From the NCBI GenBank assembly GCA_017958705.1, contig JAGDCE010000033.1, positions 1 to 12,458 on the forward strand: a stretch of DNA of 12,458 bases, in the 5' to 3' direction. Origin of the DNA: Clostridia bacterium. GTDB lineage: Bacteria; Bacillota; Clostridia; Oscillospirales; CAG-272. Within the stretch, counting starts at the first letter, position 1. The number at the start of each line of letters is the position of its first letter. Shown here in pieces: positions 6,829 through 12,458 of this stretch. Position numbers and translations under genes: made by a program. A model generated the notes under the pieces. It did not search any database. It saw nothing but the letters and a program-made list of their open reading frames with translations, and was not told the origin of the DNA.

Positions 6829-6942
6829 AATAAGCTGAACAACGTATAGCAAAAAGAGCATTTTAAAAGCGAAAATACTACATATTGTGTACCGGAACCG
6901 GATTTTTACCTAATGTTGTATTTTTACGCGAACCGGGGTGGC

Positions 6943-7464
6943 ATGATGCAAGCTGATCTGACGGAAGTAAAAAATTTACCCGAATACGCGAAAAACGTGC
7001 AGATCATCATAATCTGCATGTTCATCGGCGTCGTCGCCGCGGCGCTCATATCGCTGTATCACAAACTCGTGCTCGGGTCGTTCATCCGCTTCCTGCTCGA
7101 CAGCGGCGCGGTGGACGAGGAGACTGCGATACTGCTCAACTCCACGAAGTACGATAAGAACGTGTTCGTCCGCTCCGCGATCAAAAACGGCAGGACGTAC
7201 GCGGGCGTGCTGCGTTCGGTACCGCCAGAGGGCGCTGACAGCGGCGTAAAGCTGACGCGGAAGCGGCAGAACGAGCTGCTTTCGGCGACGTCGTTCTATA
7301 TCCCCGCCGAGCTGTCGTTCCGCGCCGACAACATTTTCTCCAAACGCGGCACCAGCATCGGCTCCGCCGTGTTCGGCATACTGCTGTTCGTGCTCGTCGC
7401 GGCGGTGTGTCTGCTCATCGTGCCGCAGATCGTCAGCATGATGGAGACGCTTTTCGGGATCTGA
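6943..7464 (+). CDS. Membrane protein of unknown function with two TM segments
   Basis: I do not recognise this 173-residue protein. It has a hydrophobic segment near the N-terminus (IIIICMFIGVVAAALISLY) and another near the C-terminus (GSAVFGILLFVLVAAVCLLIV). Between them is a polar domain of about 95 residues with the stretches FIRFLLDSGAVDEETAILLN and NVFVRSAIKNGRTYAGVLRS. Two TM segments with both ends on the same side fit a hairpin-like membrane topology. The start is uncertain. ATG at 6943 or 6946 follows the G-rich GGGGTGG; an in-frame ATG at 6913 would add MLYFYANRGG but lacks a ribosome binding site. It is not DUF4446, which often follows parB in clostridia, since that family has no C-terminal TM segment. 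It lies 59 bases before the MORN gene and shares its direction. Confidence 0.8.
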   Translation: MMQADLTEVKNLPEYAKNVQIIIICMFIGVVAAALISLYHKLVLGSFIRFLLDSGAVDEETAILLNSTKYDKNVFVRSAIKNGRTYAGVLRSVPPEGADSGVKLTRKRQNELLSATSFYIPAELSFRADNIFSKRGTSIGSAVFGILLFVLVAAVCLLIVPQIVSMMETLFGI

Positions 7465-7523
7465 GGAATATCGGCTGCGGTTTCTCCATATCCTTTATCA
7501 AGCACCCTGAATCGGAGACAAAA

Positions 7524-8330
7524 GTGAAAGTTAAGGAATTGAAACTGAACAAAGCGGTAAAAGCGCTGATTATAATCACCGTACTGACTCTGCTTTTCGT
7601 CGCGGCGGTATATCTCATAGCGTATCTGACCGGATTCCGCATCATGTATTTCGGAGAAGACCGCTTTATCGGAAAGATAATCAAGCAGGACGGCGGCGAG
7701 CTGCCGTGGAAGGGCACCGTTTATTACGGAGACGGCACGAAGGCCGAGCTTGACCGCGAAAAAGACACGCTGTCGTTTCAGGAGGGTTACGTATACGTCG
7801 GCGACATCACGGACGTATATATGAACGGCAAGGGAAAACTAACCTACAACAGCGGCGAATACTATGAGGGCGACATCGTATACGGCGAGATGACCGGATA
7901 CGGCACGTACGTCTATTCGCCCGGCATAGGCGACAGATACGAAGGCTTCATGACGAACGGGAAGCGAAACGGATCGGGAAAATACACCTGGTCCGACGGC
8001 TCTTACTACGAGGGCGGCTACAAGGACGACATGAAGGACGGCGAGGGAACGTACATCTGGGCGGACGGAAGCAGCTATAAGGGCACTTTCGTCAACGACG
8101 TCAAGGACGGAGTCGGCACGTACGTGTTCCCGAACGGAGACAAATACGAAGGACAGTTCATTTCCGACGTCAGGGAAGGCACCGGCACCTATACGTGGGC
8201 GAGCGGCGAATATTATGTCGGAGAGTTCAGAGCGAATATGATGGACGGCCACGGCACGTATTACTGGACGTCCGGACGTTCCTACGAGGGGACGTTCAAA
8301 GAAAACAAAATCGTCTGGGAGCTTGACTAA
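7524..8330 (+). CDS. Membrane-anchored MORN-repeat protein
   Basis: A 268-residue protein with a short basic N-terminus, one TM helix (about 13-36) and then seven full MORN repeats plus a half repeat (about 88-262). The repeats are of the form GxxYEGxxxxxxxxGxGTYxWxx, 22-24 residues each, for example GSYYEGGYKDDMKDGEGTYI. MORN repeats form elongated beta-hairpin solenoids known for lipid, peptide or protein binding. The repeats probably lie outside the membrane, judged from the positively charged N-terminus. The start is GTG at 7524, with GGAG at 7514-7517 six bases upstream; the frame stays open further upstream but overlaps the previous gene. Its stop lies 31 bases before the SpoIID start. 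The function is unknown; a scaffold in the envelope is an inference from repeats and neighbours. Confidence 0.87.
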   Translation: MKVKELKLNKAVKALIIITVLTLLFVAAVYLIAYLTGFRIMYFGEDRFIGKIIKQDGGELPWKGTVYYGDGTKAELDREKDTLSFQEGYVYVGDITDVYMNGKGKLTYNSGEYYEGDIVYGEMTGYGTYVYSPGIGDRYEGFMTNGKRNGSGKYTWSDGSYYEGGYKDDMKDGEGTYIWADGSSYKGTFVNDVKDGVGTYVFPNGDKYEGQFISDVREGTGTYTWASGEYYVGEFRANMMDGHGTYYWTSGRSYEGTFKENKIVWELD

Positions 8331-8361
8331 GCCCGGACGGCAGATCAAAGAGGAAACGGTT

Positions 8362-9801
8362 TTGAAAAGATTGATATCACTTTGCGGGGTGTTCCTTGCG
8401 GCGGCGATGATAGTGCCGACCGTGATCGCGCTTACATACCGCAGAACAAACGATACGCTTCCGGTGCTGACCGACGAGACGGTCGTGCGCGGAGCGGACG
8501 AGATCCCGGTCATACCGGAACAACAGCTCCCTGAGGAGGAGACGGAGCCCGTAGAGATCGTGACGGCGCCGGATTATCCGACGAAGATATGGCGCGGCAC
8601 GTCGACCGGCGAGATGTCGGACAGATACGGGATGCTCTTGCAGTACGAGAGCGAATTCAATGAAATAGAGCAAAGAGAGCTCGCACCGGTCAGCGCCGCG
8701 GCGGAGTCTTCCGCGCCGGTGACTGCCGTCGAAGAGACGACCGTGCCGGAAACCACCGTTCCGGAGACAACCGTGCCGGAAACGACGGTCCCCGAGACGA
8801 CCGCGCCGGTCACGACGGCTCCCGAGACGACCGCGCCGGTCACGACGGCTCCCGAGACGACCGTGCCCGAGACGACGTCGTCTTCGAACGATCCCGACGA
8901 CAACACAACGGGCGGCTACGTCGGCTGCGACGCGAAATACATCAAAGTTTACATCAAATCGACCGGAAAATACGAAACGATGCTCATGGGCGACTATATC
9001 GTCGGCGTCATCGCCGCGGAAATGCCGCTGCGATACGGCATAGAGGCGCTGAAGGCGCAGGCCGTGGCGAGCAGAACGTTCGCGATATACAAATCCCAGT
9101 CGAGTTCCTATTATCATTCGTCGTCTCACGGCTCCGAAGGCGCGGACGTCTGCACGAGCTCGGGCCACTGCCAGTCTTACAGAAGCTATGAATCGGCGCT
9201 GTCCTCGTGGTCCGACAAGGAATACACGAAGCAGATCTACGCGAAGATCAAGCAGGCCGTCATAGAGACGTCCGGCATAGTGCTCACGTGGGAGGGCAAA
9301 CCGATAGAAGCCGTGTTCCACGCCTGCTCCTACGGCATGACGGACTCGATGGCAAACGTCTGGGGCGGCGGTCTGCCGTGCCTGACCGGCGTCACAACGC
9401 CCGAAACGAAGGATTACTACAACGTATATTCGCAGAAGAAATACACTTCGGCGGAAGTGAAGAGCAAAGTCTGGTCAAGAGACTCCAAGGCGACGTTCCC
9501 GGACGATCCCGCCGATTGGATGAAGATAACGCTCAACGAAAACGGCAGGGTCAAGACGCTCAAGGTCGGCACCGCGTCGTTCACGGGTCAGGGCAGCAAG
9601 AGTCTGTTCAGCCTCGCGGCGACGAATTACACCGTCACGTACGATAAAGAGACCGATACGTTCACGTTCGACGTCTACGGCTGGGGCCACGGCGTCGGCA
9701 TGAGCCAGTACGGCGCCGGCATCTACGCCGAAGAGGGCAAAGACTACAAGTTCATAGTAAAGCATTATTATAAAGGCGCCGAGCTTACGCTCTGGAATTG
9801 A
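8362..9801 (+). CDS. spoIID: SpoIID/LytB-family lytic transglycosylase with Pro/Thr linker
   Basis: A 479-residue SpoIID-family protein, the peptidoglycan lytic transglycosylase that acts on glycan strands stripped by SpoIIP during engulfment. It has a signal-anchor helix (about 4-24), an acidic and Pro/Thr-rich region (about 30-185), then the catalytic domain. E220 in IAAEMP is the expected catalytic Glu, followed by GIEALKAQAVASRTF. C264, H269 and C270 keep the C-X4-H-C zinc spacing of SpoIID. NVWGG and GWGHGVGMSQYGA complete the signature. It is longer than Bacillus SpoIID because of the linker, which holds about ten TT[VA]P[EV] units. The start is TTG at 8362, preceded by AGAGGA seven bases upstream; the alternative TTG at 8323 overlaps the MORN gene and lacks this site. 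No spoIIP or spoIIM is nearby, so a vegetative wall role is also possible. Confidence 0.9.
   Translation: MKRLISLCGVFLAAAMIVPTVIALTYRRTNDTLPVLTDETVVRGADEIPVIPEQQLPEEETEPVEIVTAPDYPTKIWRGTSTGEMSDRYGMLLQYESEFNEIEQRELAPVSAAAESSAPVTAVEETTVPETTVPETTVPETTVPETTAPVTTAPETTAPVTTAPETTVPETTSSSNDPDDNTTGGYVGCDAKYIKVYIKSTGKYETMLMGDYIVGVIAAEMPLRYGIEALKAQAVASRTFAIYKSQSSSYYHSSSHGSEGADVCTSSGHCQSYRSYESALSSWSDKEYTKQIYAKIKQAVIETSGIVLTWEGKPIEAVFHACSYGMTDSMANVWGGGLPCLTGVTTPETKDYYNVYSQKKYTSAEVKSKVWSRDSKATFPDDPADWMKITLNENGRVKTLKVGTASFTGQGSKSLFSLAATNYTVTYDKETDTFTFDVYGWGHGVGMSQYGAGIYAEEGKDYKFIVKHYYKGAELTLWN
8734..8877 (+). repeat. Tandem Pro/Thr pentapeptide repeat inside spoIID
   Basis: In-frame 15-base units encode TT[VA]P[EV] at residues 125-172 of the SpoIID protein. 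Two 30-base units (8791-8820 and 8821-8850) are identical, followed by a partial third, which points to recent slippage or unequal recombination. Such linkers usually cross the cell wall. Confidence 0.9.
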
Positions 9802-9808
9802 GGATCCG

Positions 9809-10585
9809 ATGATCTTTCGTATACTTGCGCTCGGTGACGTAGCAGGCCCGGCCGCGGCGGCGCGCGTGTGCAGCGAGCTTTTCGAAATACGCAGACAGTA
9901 CAGCGTAGACTTTGTCGTCTGCAACGGCGAAAACAGCGCCGCGACGAACGGTATCGACGTCAAAACGGCGAACGAGCTGATAAAATACGGCGTCGACTGC
10001 ATCACCACCGGCAACCACACCTTCAAAAGAAAAGAAATACGGGAATACCTGGATGAGACGAAGAATATCGTCCGTCCGGGTAATTTTCCGCCTGAGGTCC
10101 CGGGGCTCGGATATACGATCCTTGAGGAGCGCGGGCTGCGGATACTCGTGATGAACGTACTCGGAGTTGTTTTCCTCGAGCCGCTCGCATGCCCTTTCCG
10201 CACCGTCGACAGGATGCTCCGCGCCGCCGAGGGCAAATACGATATATCGGTGCTCGACGTACACGCCGAGGCGACGAGCGAGAAAATCGCGATGTCGCAT
10301 TATTTTGACGGCAGGATCGACGTCATTTTCGGCACGCACACGCACGTGCAGACCGCCGACGAGCGCATAATGCCGCACGGGACGGGCTATATAACCGACC
10401 TCGGCATGTGCGGACCCGACGACTCCGTGCTCGGTATTAAAAAGGAAAATATAATAGAGAAGCTGATGATGCATCTGCCCGTCAAGTTCGACTTCTCGGA
10501 CAACCACGTCACGCTCCACGGCGCGATATTCGATTACGATCTTGATAAGAAGCGCTGCGTTGACGTGAAACGCTTCGAGATGTAA
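9809..10585 (+). CDS. YmdB-family metallophosphodiesterase
   Basis: A 258-residue calcineurin-like metallophosphoesterase of the YmdB/TIGR00282 family, which in Bacillus hydrolyses 2',3'-cyclic nucleotides and affects the motility/biofilm choice. The metal ligands are visible in order: D10 in GDVAG, E41 and N42 in NGENSA, N69 and H70 in GNHTF, H152 in DVHAEATSEK, and H177 and H179 in GTHTHVQTAD. The length matches the family at about 260 residues. GAGG at 9800-9803 serves as ribosome binding site and overlaps the spoIID TGA stop, so the two are probably translationally coupled. In Bacillus ymdB lies next to rny and spoVS; here neither is present. The native substrate is not shown by the sequence. 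Confidence 0.92.
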   Translation: MIFRILALGDVAGPAAAARVCSELFEIRRQYSVDFVVCNGENSAATNGIDVKTANELIKYGVDCITTGNHTFKRKEIREYLDETKNIVRPGNFPPEVPGLGYTILEERGLRILVMNVLGVVFLEPLACPFRTVDRMLRAAEGKYDISVLDVHAEATSEKIAMSHYFDGRIDVIFGTHTHVQTADERIMPHGTGYITDLGMCGPDDSVLGIKKENIIEKLMMHLPVKFDFSDNHVTLHGAIFDYDLDKKRCVDVKRFEM

Positions 10586-10604
10586 CAGATGTCGGCCGCG
10601 GGAA

Positions 10605-10721
10605 CCCCCGCCGCTGTTCGCGGCGGGAAACCGCGCAAGCGGCGGACGAAACGAACGCCGATCTCATAGACGGATTGTTTTGACACGGCGAAAGAACGCC
10701 CACGCCCTGCGGCAGGGGCGT
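10605..10721 (+). other. GC-rich structured spacer between ymdB-like gene and tgt
   Basis: The 174-base gap between the two genes holds a perfect hairpin, CCCGCCGC (10607-10614) with GCGGCGGG (10620-10627) around a 5-base loop. A second is ACGCCCTG (10702-10709) with CAGGGGCGT (10713-10721), with one bulge. Neither is followed by a T run. I found no promoter: the TTGACA at 10680-10685 has no matching -10. It does not match the short preQ1-I riboswitch pattern, although a preQ1-type control would make sense before tgt. Its function is unknown. Confidence 0.5.
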
Positions 10722-10759
10722 CCCGATCCCGAAACTTCCTTATTTGAAGAGGAATATAT

Positions 10760-11905
10760 ATGTTTAACGTAATAAAGACCGAAGGCCGCGCGAGGCGCGG
10801 CGTTTTTATCTCAGATCACGGCACGGCCCAGACGCCGGTGTTCATGAACGTCGGCACGTCCGCCGCCATAAAAGGCGCGGTGTCGACGATGGATCTGTAC
10901 GAGCTCGGATGTCAGATCGAGCTGTCGAACACTTATCATCTGCACATCCGCCCGGGCGACGACGTGATCCGCGACATGGGCGGCATACTCGCGTTCTTCA
11001 ACTGGGACCGCCCCGTCCTGACCGACAGCGGCGGATTCCAGGTGTTTTCACTGGCGCCGCTGCGTAAAATAACTGAGGAAGGCGTCAAATTCGCCTCTCA
11101 TATCGACGGCAAACGGATCTTTATGGGTCCGGAGGAGTCTATGCGGATACAGTCGAATCTCGCGTCGACGATCGCGATGGCGTTCGACGAATGCGTCGAG
11201 AACCCCGCCGAATATTCCTACGCCAAAGCGTCCGCGGAGCGCACTTACCGCTGGCTGGTCCGCTGCAAAACGGAGCTTGACAGGCTGAACGCCCTGCCCG
11301 GCACGATAAACCCGCATCAGATGCTGTTCGGCATCAACCAGGGCGCGACGTACAACGACCTGCGCATAGATCACATGAAGAAGATCTCGGAGCTCGACCT
11401 CGACGGTTACGCCGTCGGCGGCCTCGCTGTCGGCGAGCCTACGGAGGTCATGTACGACGTGCTCGACAACGTGGTCCCGTACGCGCCGGCGGACAAGCCG
11501 CGATATCTGATGGGCGTCGGAACGCCGGAAAATATAATCGAGGGCGTTTACCGCGGGATCGACTTTTTCGACTGCGTGATGCCGTCGCGCAACGCGCGCC
11601 ACGGGTTCCTGTTCACGTGGGAAGGCACCGTCAACCTCAATAACAAGAAATACGAGCGCGACAGATCGCCGATCAGCGTCAGCTGCGGCTGCCCGACGTG
11701 CCGGAATTACTCGAAAGGCTACATCCGTCACCTCTTAAAATCGAAAGAGATGCTCGGTATGAGGCTCGCCGTCATGCACAACCTCTATTTCTACAACGAG
11801 CTGATGCAGCGGATACGCGACGCGCTCGACGAAGGAAGGTTCAAAGAGTTCTATAATAGATACGCTACATCTTTGACGGCGAGAGCCGAACAAATCAATA
11901 TATAG
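10760..11905 (+). CDS. tgt: tRNA-guanine transglycosylase
   Basis: A 381-residue Tgt that replaces G34 of GUN-anticodon tRNAs (Tyr, His, Asn, Asp) with preQ1 in the queuosine pathway. It has the general base D89 in TDSGGFQVFSL, substrate-recognition D143 in FDECVENPAEY, and GINQGATYNDLR in place of the usual GIVQGGxYxDLR. Nucleophile D271 lies in FDCVMPSRNARHG. The zinc site is C309, C311, C314 and H340 (C-X-C-X2-C-X25-H). GGLAVGEP (220-227) has the bacterial Ala-Val of preQ1 enzymes rather than the eukaryotic queuine form, so preQ1 is the likely substrate (inference). AGAGGA lies 6 bases before the ATG. queA and yajC are absent around it. No terminator was seen after it; rRNA promoter P1 begins 51 bases downstream. 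The tRNA-Asp(GUC) at the left end would be a substrate. Confidence 0.97.
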   Translation: MFNVIKTEGRARRGVFISDHGTAQTPVFMNVGTSAAIKGAVSTMDLYELGCQIELSNTYHLHIRPGDDVIRDMGGILAFFNWDRPVLTDSGGFQVFSLAPLRKITEEGVKFASHIDGKRIFMGPEESMRIQSNLASTIAMAFDECVENPAEYSYAKASAERTYRWLVRCKTELDRLNALPGTINPHQMLFGINQGATYNDLRIDHMKKISELDLDGYAVGGLAVGEPTEVMYDVLDNVVPYAPADKPRYLMGVGTPENIIEGVYRGIDFFDCVMPSRNARHGFLFTWEGTVNLNNKKYERDRSPISVSCGCPTCRNYSKGYIRHLLKSKEMLGMRLAVMHNLYFYNELMQRIRDALDEGRFKEFYNRYATSLTARAEQINI

Positions 11906-11956
11906 TAGAAACACCCGACAAAGTGTAATAAAGCTAAAAAAGAGCACGAAAAGGGA

Positions 11957-11985
11957 TTGACAAGAGGGAAAAAAAGTGATATATT
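11957..11985 (+). promoter_or_regulatory. rRNA operon promoter P1
   Basis: Perfect -35 TTGACA (11957-11962), 17-base spacer, -10 TATATT (11980-11985) preceded by TGA. An A-rich stretch upstream (about 11928-11952) could act as an UP element. It lies about 440 bases before 16S. Confidence 0.9.
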
Positions 11986-12130
11986 AGACAGGCGCTCGGA
12001 AAGCGGGAGAGCGGGGAAGCGGGGACGCGGAGCCGAAGGAGAGCATAGGGGCGGCGGCACGTGACGGATCGTAGGGTCAGGGCGGCTGAAAAAAAGTTGA
12101 AAAAAACTCAAAAAACTTTTTGAAAACCAC

Positions 12131-12159
12131 TTGACAAACGGGACGGAATGTGATATACT
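12131..12159 (+). promoter_or_regulatory. rRNA operon promoter P2
   Basis: Perfect -35 TTGACA (12131-12136), 17-base spacer, -10 TATACT (12154-12159) preceded by TGA. Just upstream are A and T tracts (12088-12126), including AAAAAGTT and its complement AACTTTTT, which resemble an UP element. Tandem P1 and P2 are typical of Firmicutes rRNA operons. Confidence 0.93.
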
Positions 12160-12423
12160 TGAAAAGTCGCCGGTCGAAGGCGACGGAATTGGTCCTTGAA
12201 AATTGAACAACAGAAAAGAGAAAAAAGCAAGTGTGAATAATCATACAAAGCGAATCTCGACAATTCCTGAAAGGCAGTCACAATCACGGTGACTGCAACA
12301 AATGAGGGGTTCCCCCCGCGAACTTGTGAGCGGAGGGGTTCCCGAAATACTCTTTAAAAGTAAGAGAGCAACAGAACAAAAGCTTTAAGCAAGATATTAT
12401 CGCCGCAAGGCGTTAATATACAA
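12160..12423 (+). other. rRNA leader with boxA-like element and hairpins
   Basis: This is the pre-16S leader. It contains the hairpin GTCGCC/GGCGAC (12166-12171 with 12179-12184), then CCTTGAAAATTGAACA, which is common in Firmicutes rRNA leaders. A perfect 8-base stem GCAGTCAC/GTGACTGC follows (12274-12281 with 12289-12296). The direct repeat GAGGGGTTCCC (12304-12314 and 12333-12343) flanks a stem CCCCCCGC/GCGG-A-GGGG. CTCTTTAAAA (about 12350-12359) resembles the boxA antitermination element. No protein gene is seen in it. Confidence 0.8.
12394..12419 (+). other. Stem-loop just before 16S, probable processing element
   Basis: ATATTA (12394-12399) pairs with TAATAT (12414-12419) and CGCC with GGCG, with a T-T mismatch between them and a GCAA tetraloop. 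It ends about 4 bases before the expected 16S 5' end, a position where leader stems take part in pre-16S maturation. Confidence 0.65.
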
Positions 12424-12458
12424 CACTTAGAGAGTTTGATCCTGGCTCAGGATGAACG
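12424..12458 (+). rRNA. rrs: 16S ribosomal RNA, 5' end only
   Basis: AGAGTTTGATCCTGGCTCAG, the universal bacterial 27F site at E. coli positions 8-27, lies at 12431-12450, followed by GATGAACG. Counting back places the 5' end near 12424; the exact base is not certain. The gene runs off the window. Confidence 0.97.

Noticed and set aside
6826..6831. TATAAT as -10 of a promoter for the unknown membrane protein
   Set aside because: No -35-like hexamer lies 16-18 bases upstream, no TG precedes it, and it falls inside a hairpin arm.
7407..7523. Upstream extension of the MORN gene frame
   Set aside because: It overlaps the end of the preceding gene and lacks a ribosome binding site; GTG at 7524 has one and gives a clean TM N-terminus.
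8734..8877. CRISPR-like or mobile repeat in the repetitive stretch
   Set aside because: The repeats are contiguous, in frame and encode a Pro/Thr linker; there are no spacers.
9314..9322. TGTTCCACG, a half parS-like match within spoIID
   Set aside because: Only nine bases match, the other half-site is absent, and it is explained by the codons of the EAVFHA segment.
10680..10685. TTGACA as -35 of a tgt promoter
   Set aside because: At 17 bases downstream the sequence is CGCCCT and no TATAAT-like hexamer is near.
12091..12121. Terminator before rRNA promoter P2
   Set aside because: The A-rich/T-rich arms enclose a large loop without GC pairs, and the position just upstream of the -35 fits an UP-like element better.

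Overview
The window looks like chromosomal DNA of a moderately GC-rich member of the Clostridia (Firmicutes). The support is a Soj/Spo0J-type parAB pair with parS sites, a SpoIID homologue, a ROK glucokinase, an Rnf-type gene pair, strong AGGAGG-type ribosome binding sites, and an rRNA operon with tandem vegetative promoters whose 16S begins with the bacterial AGAGTTTGATCCTGGCTCAG block. I cannot name the genus from this piece. Mobile elements, CRISPR arrays and phage genes were not seen.

Layout. The left end (1-199, minus strand) holds three tRNA genes, read Val(UAC), Asp(GUC), then one cut by the window edge. They are driven by a consensus promoter at 229-257. A terminator at 342-366 separates them from a minus-strand pair: a ROK-family sugar kinase followed by a PAP2-type membrane phosphatase. 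Divergent promoters between about 2310 and 2471 read leftward into the ROK kinase and rightward into an RnfC-like gene. From there to the right edge every gene is on the plus strand.

The rightward block is rnfC-like, rnfD-like, parA, two parS sites, parB, a membrane protein of unknown function, a membrane-anchored MORN-repeat protein, a SpoIID protein with a Pro/Thr linker, a YmdB-type phosphodiesterase and tgt. Spacings are mostly short or nearly overlapping; the larger gaps are the parS spacer, 6769-6942 after parB, and 10586-10759 before tgt. Then come two rRNA promoters, a structured leader with a boxA-like element and a processing stem, and the first bases of 16S rRNA.

How the genes fit together. 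The most unusual arrangement is an isolated rnfC-rnfD pair, without rnfG, E, A or B, placed one base upstream of parA. The RnfC-like protein departs from the usual flavin/NADH-site sequence, and the RnfD-like protein carries an added Lys-rich then Glu/Thr-rich tail of about 80 residues. Downstream, the chromosome segregation genes sit with envelope genes (two membrane-anchored proteins of unclear role and SpoIID), which suggests a segregation/sporulation neighbourhood. parS, parAB, a tRNA cluster and an rRNA operon together suggest that the region is close to the replication origin, although no origin was seen. The five clear vegetative promoters share a 17-base spacer and a TGn extended -10.
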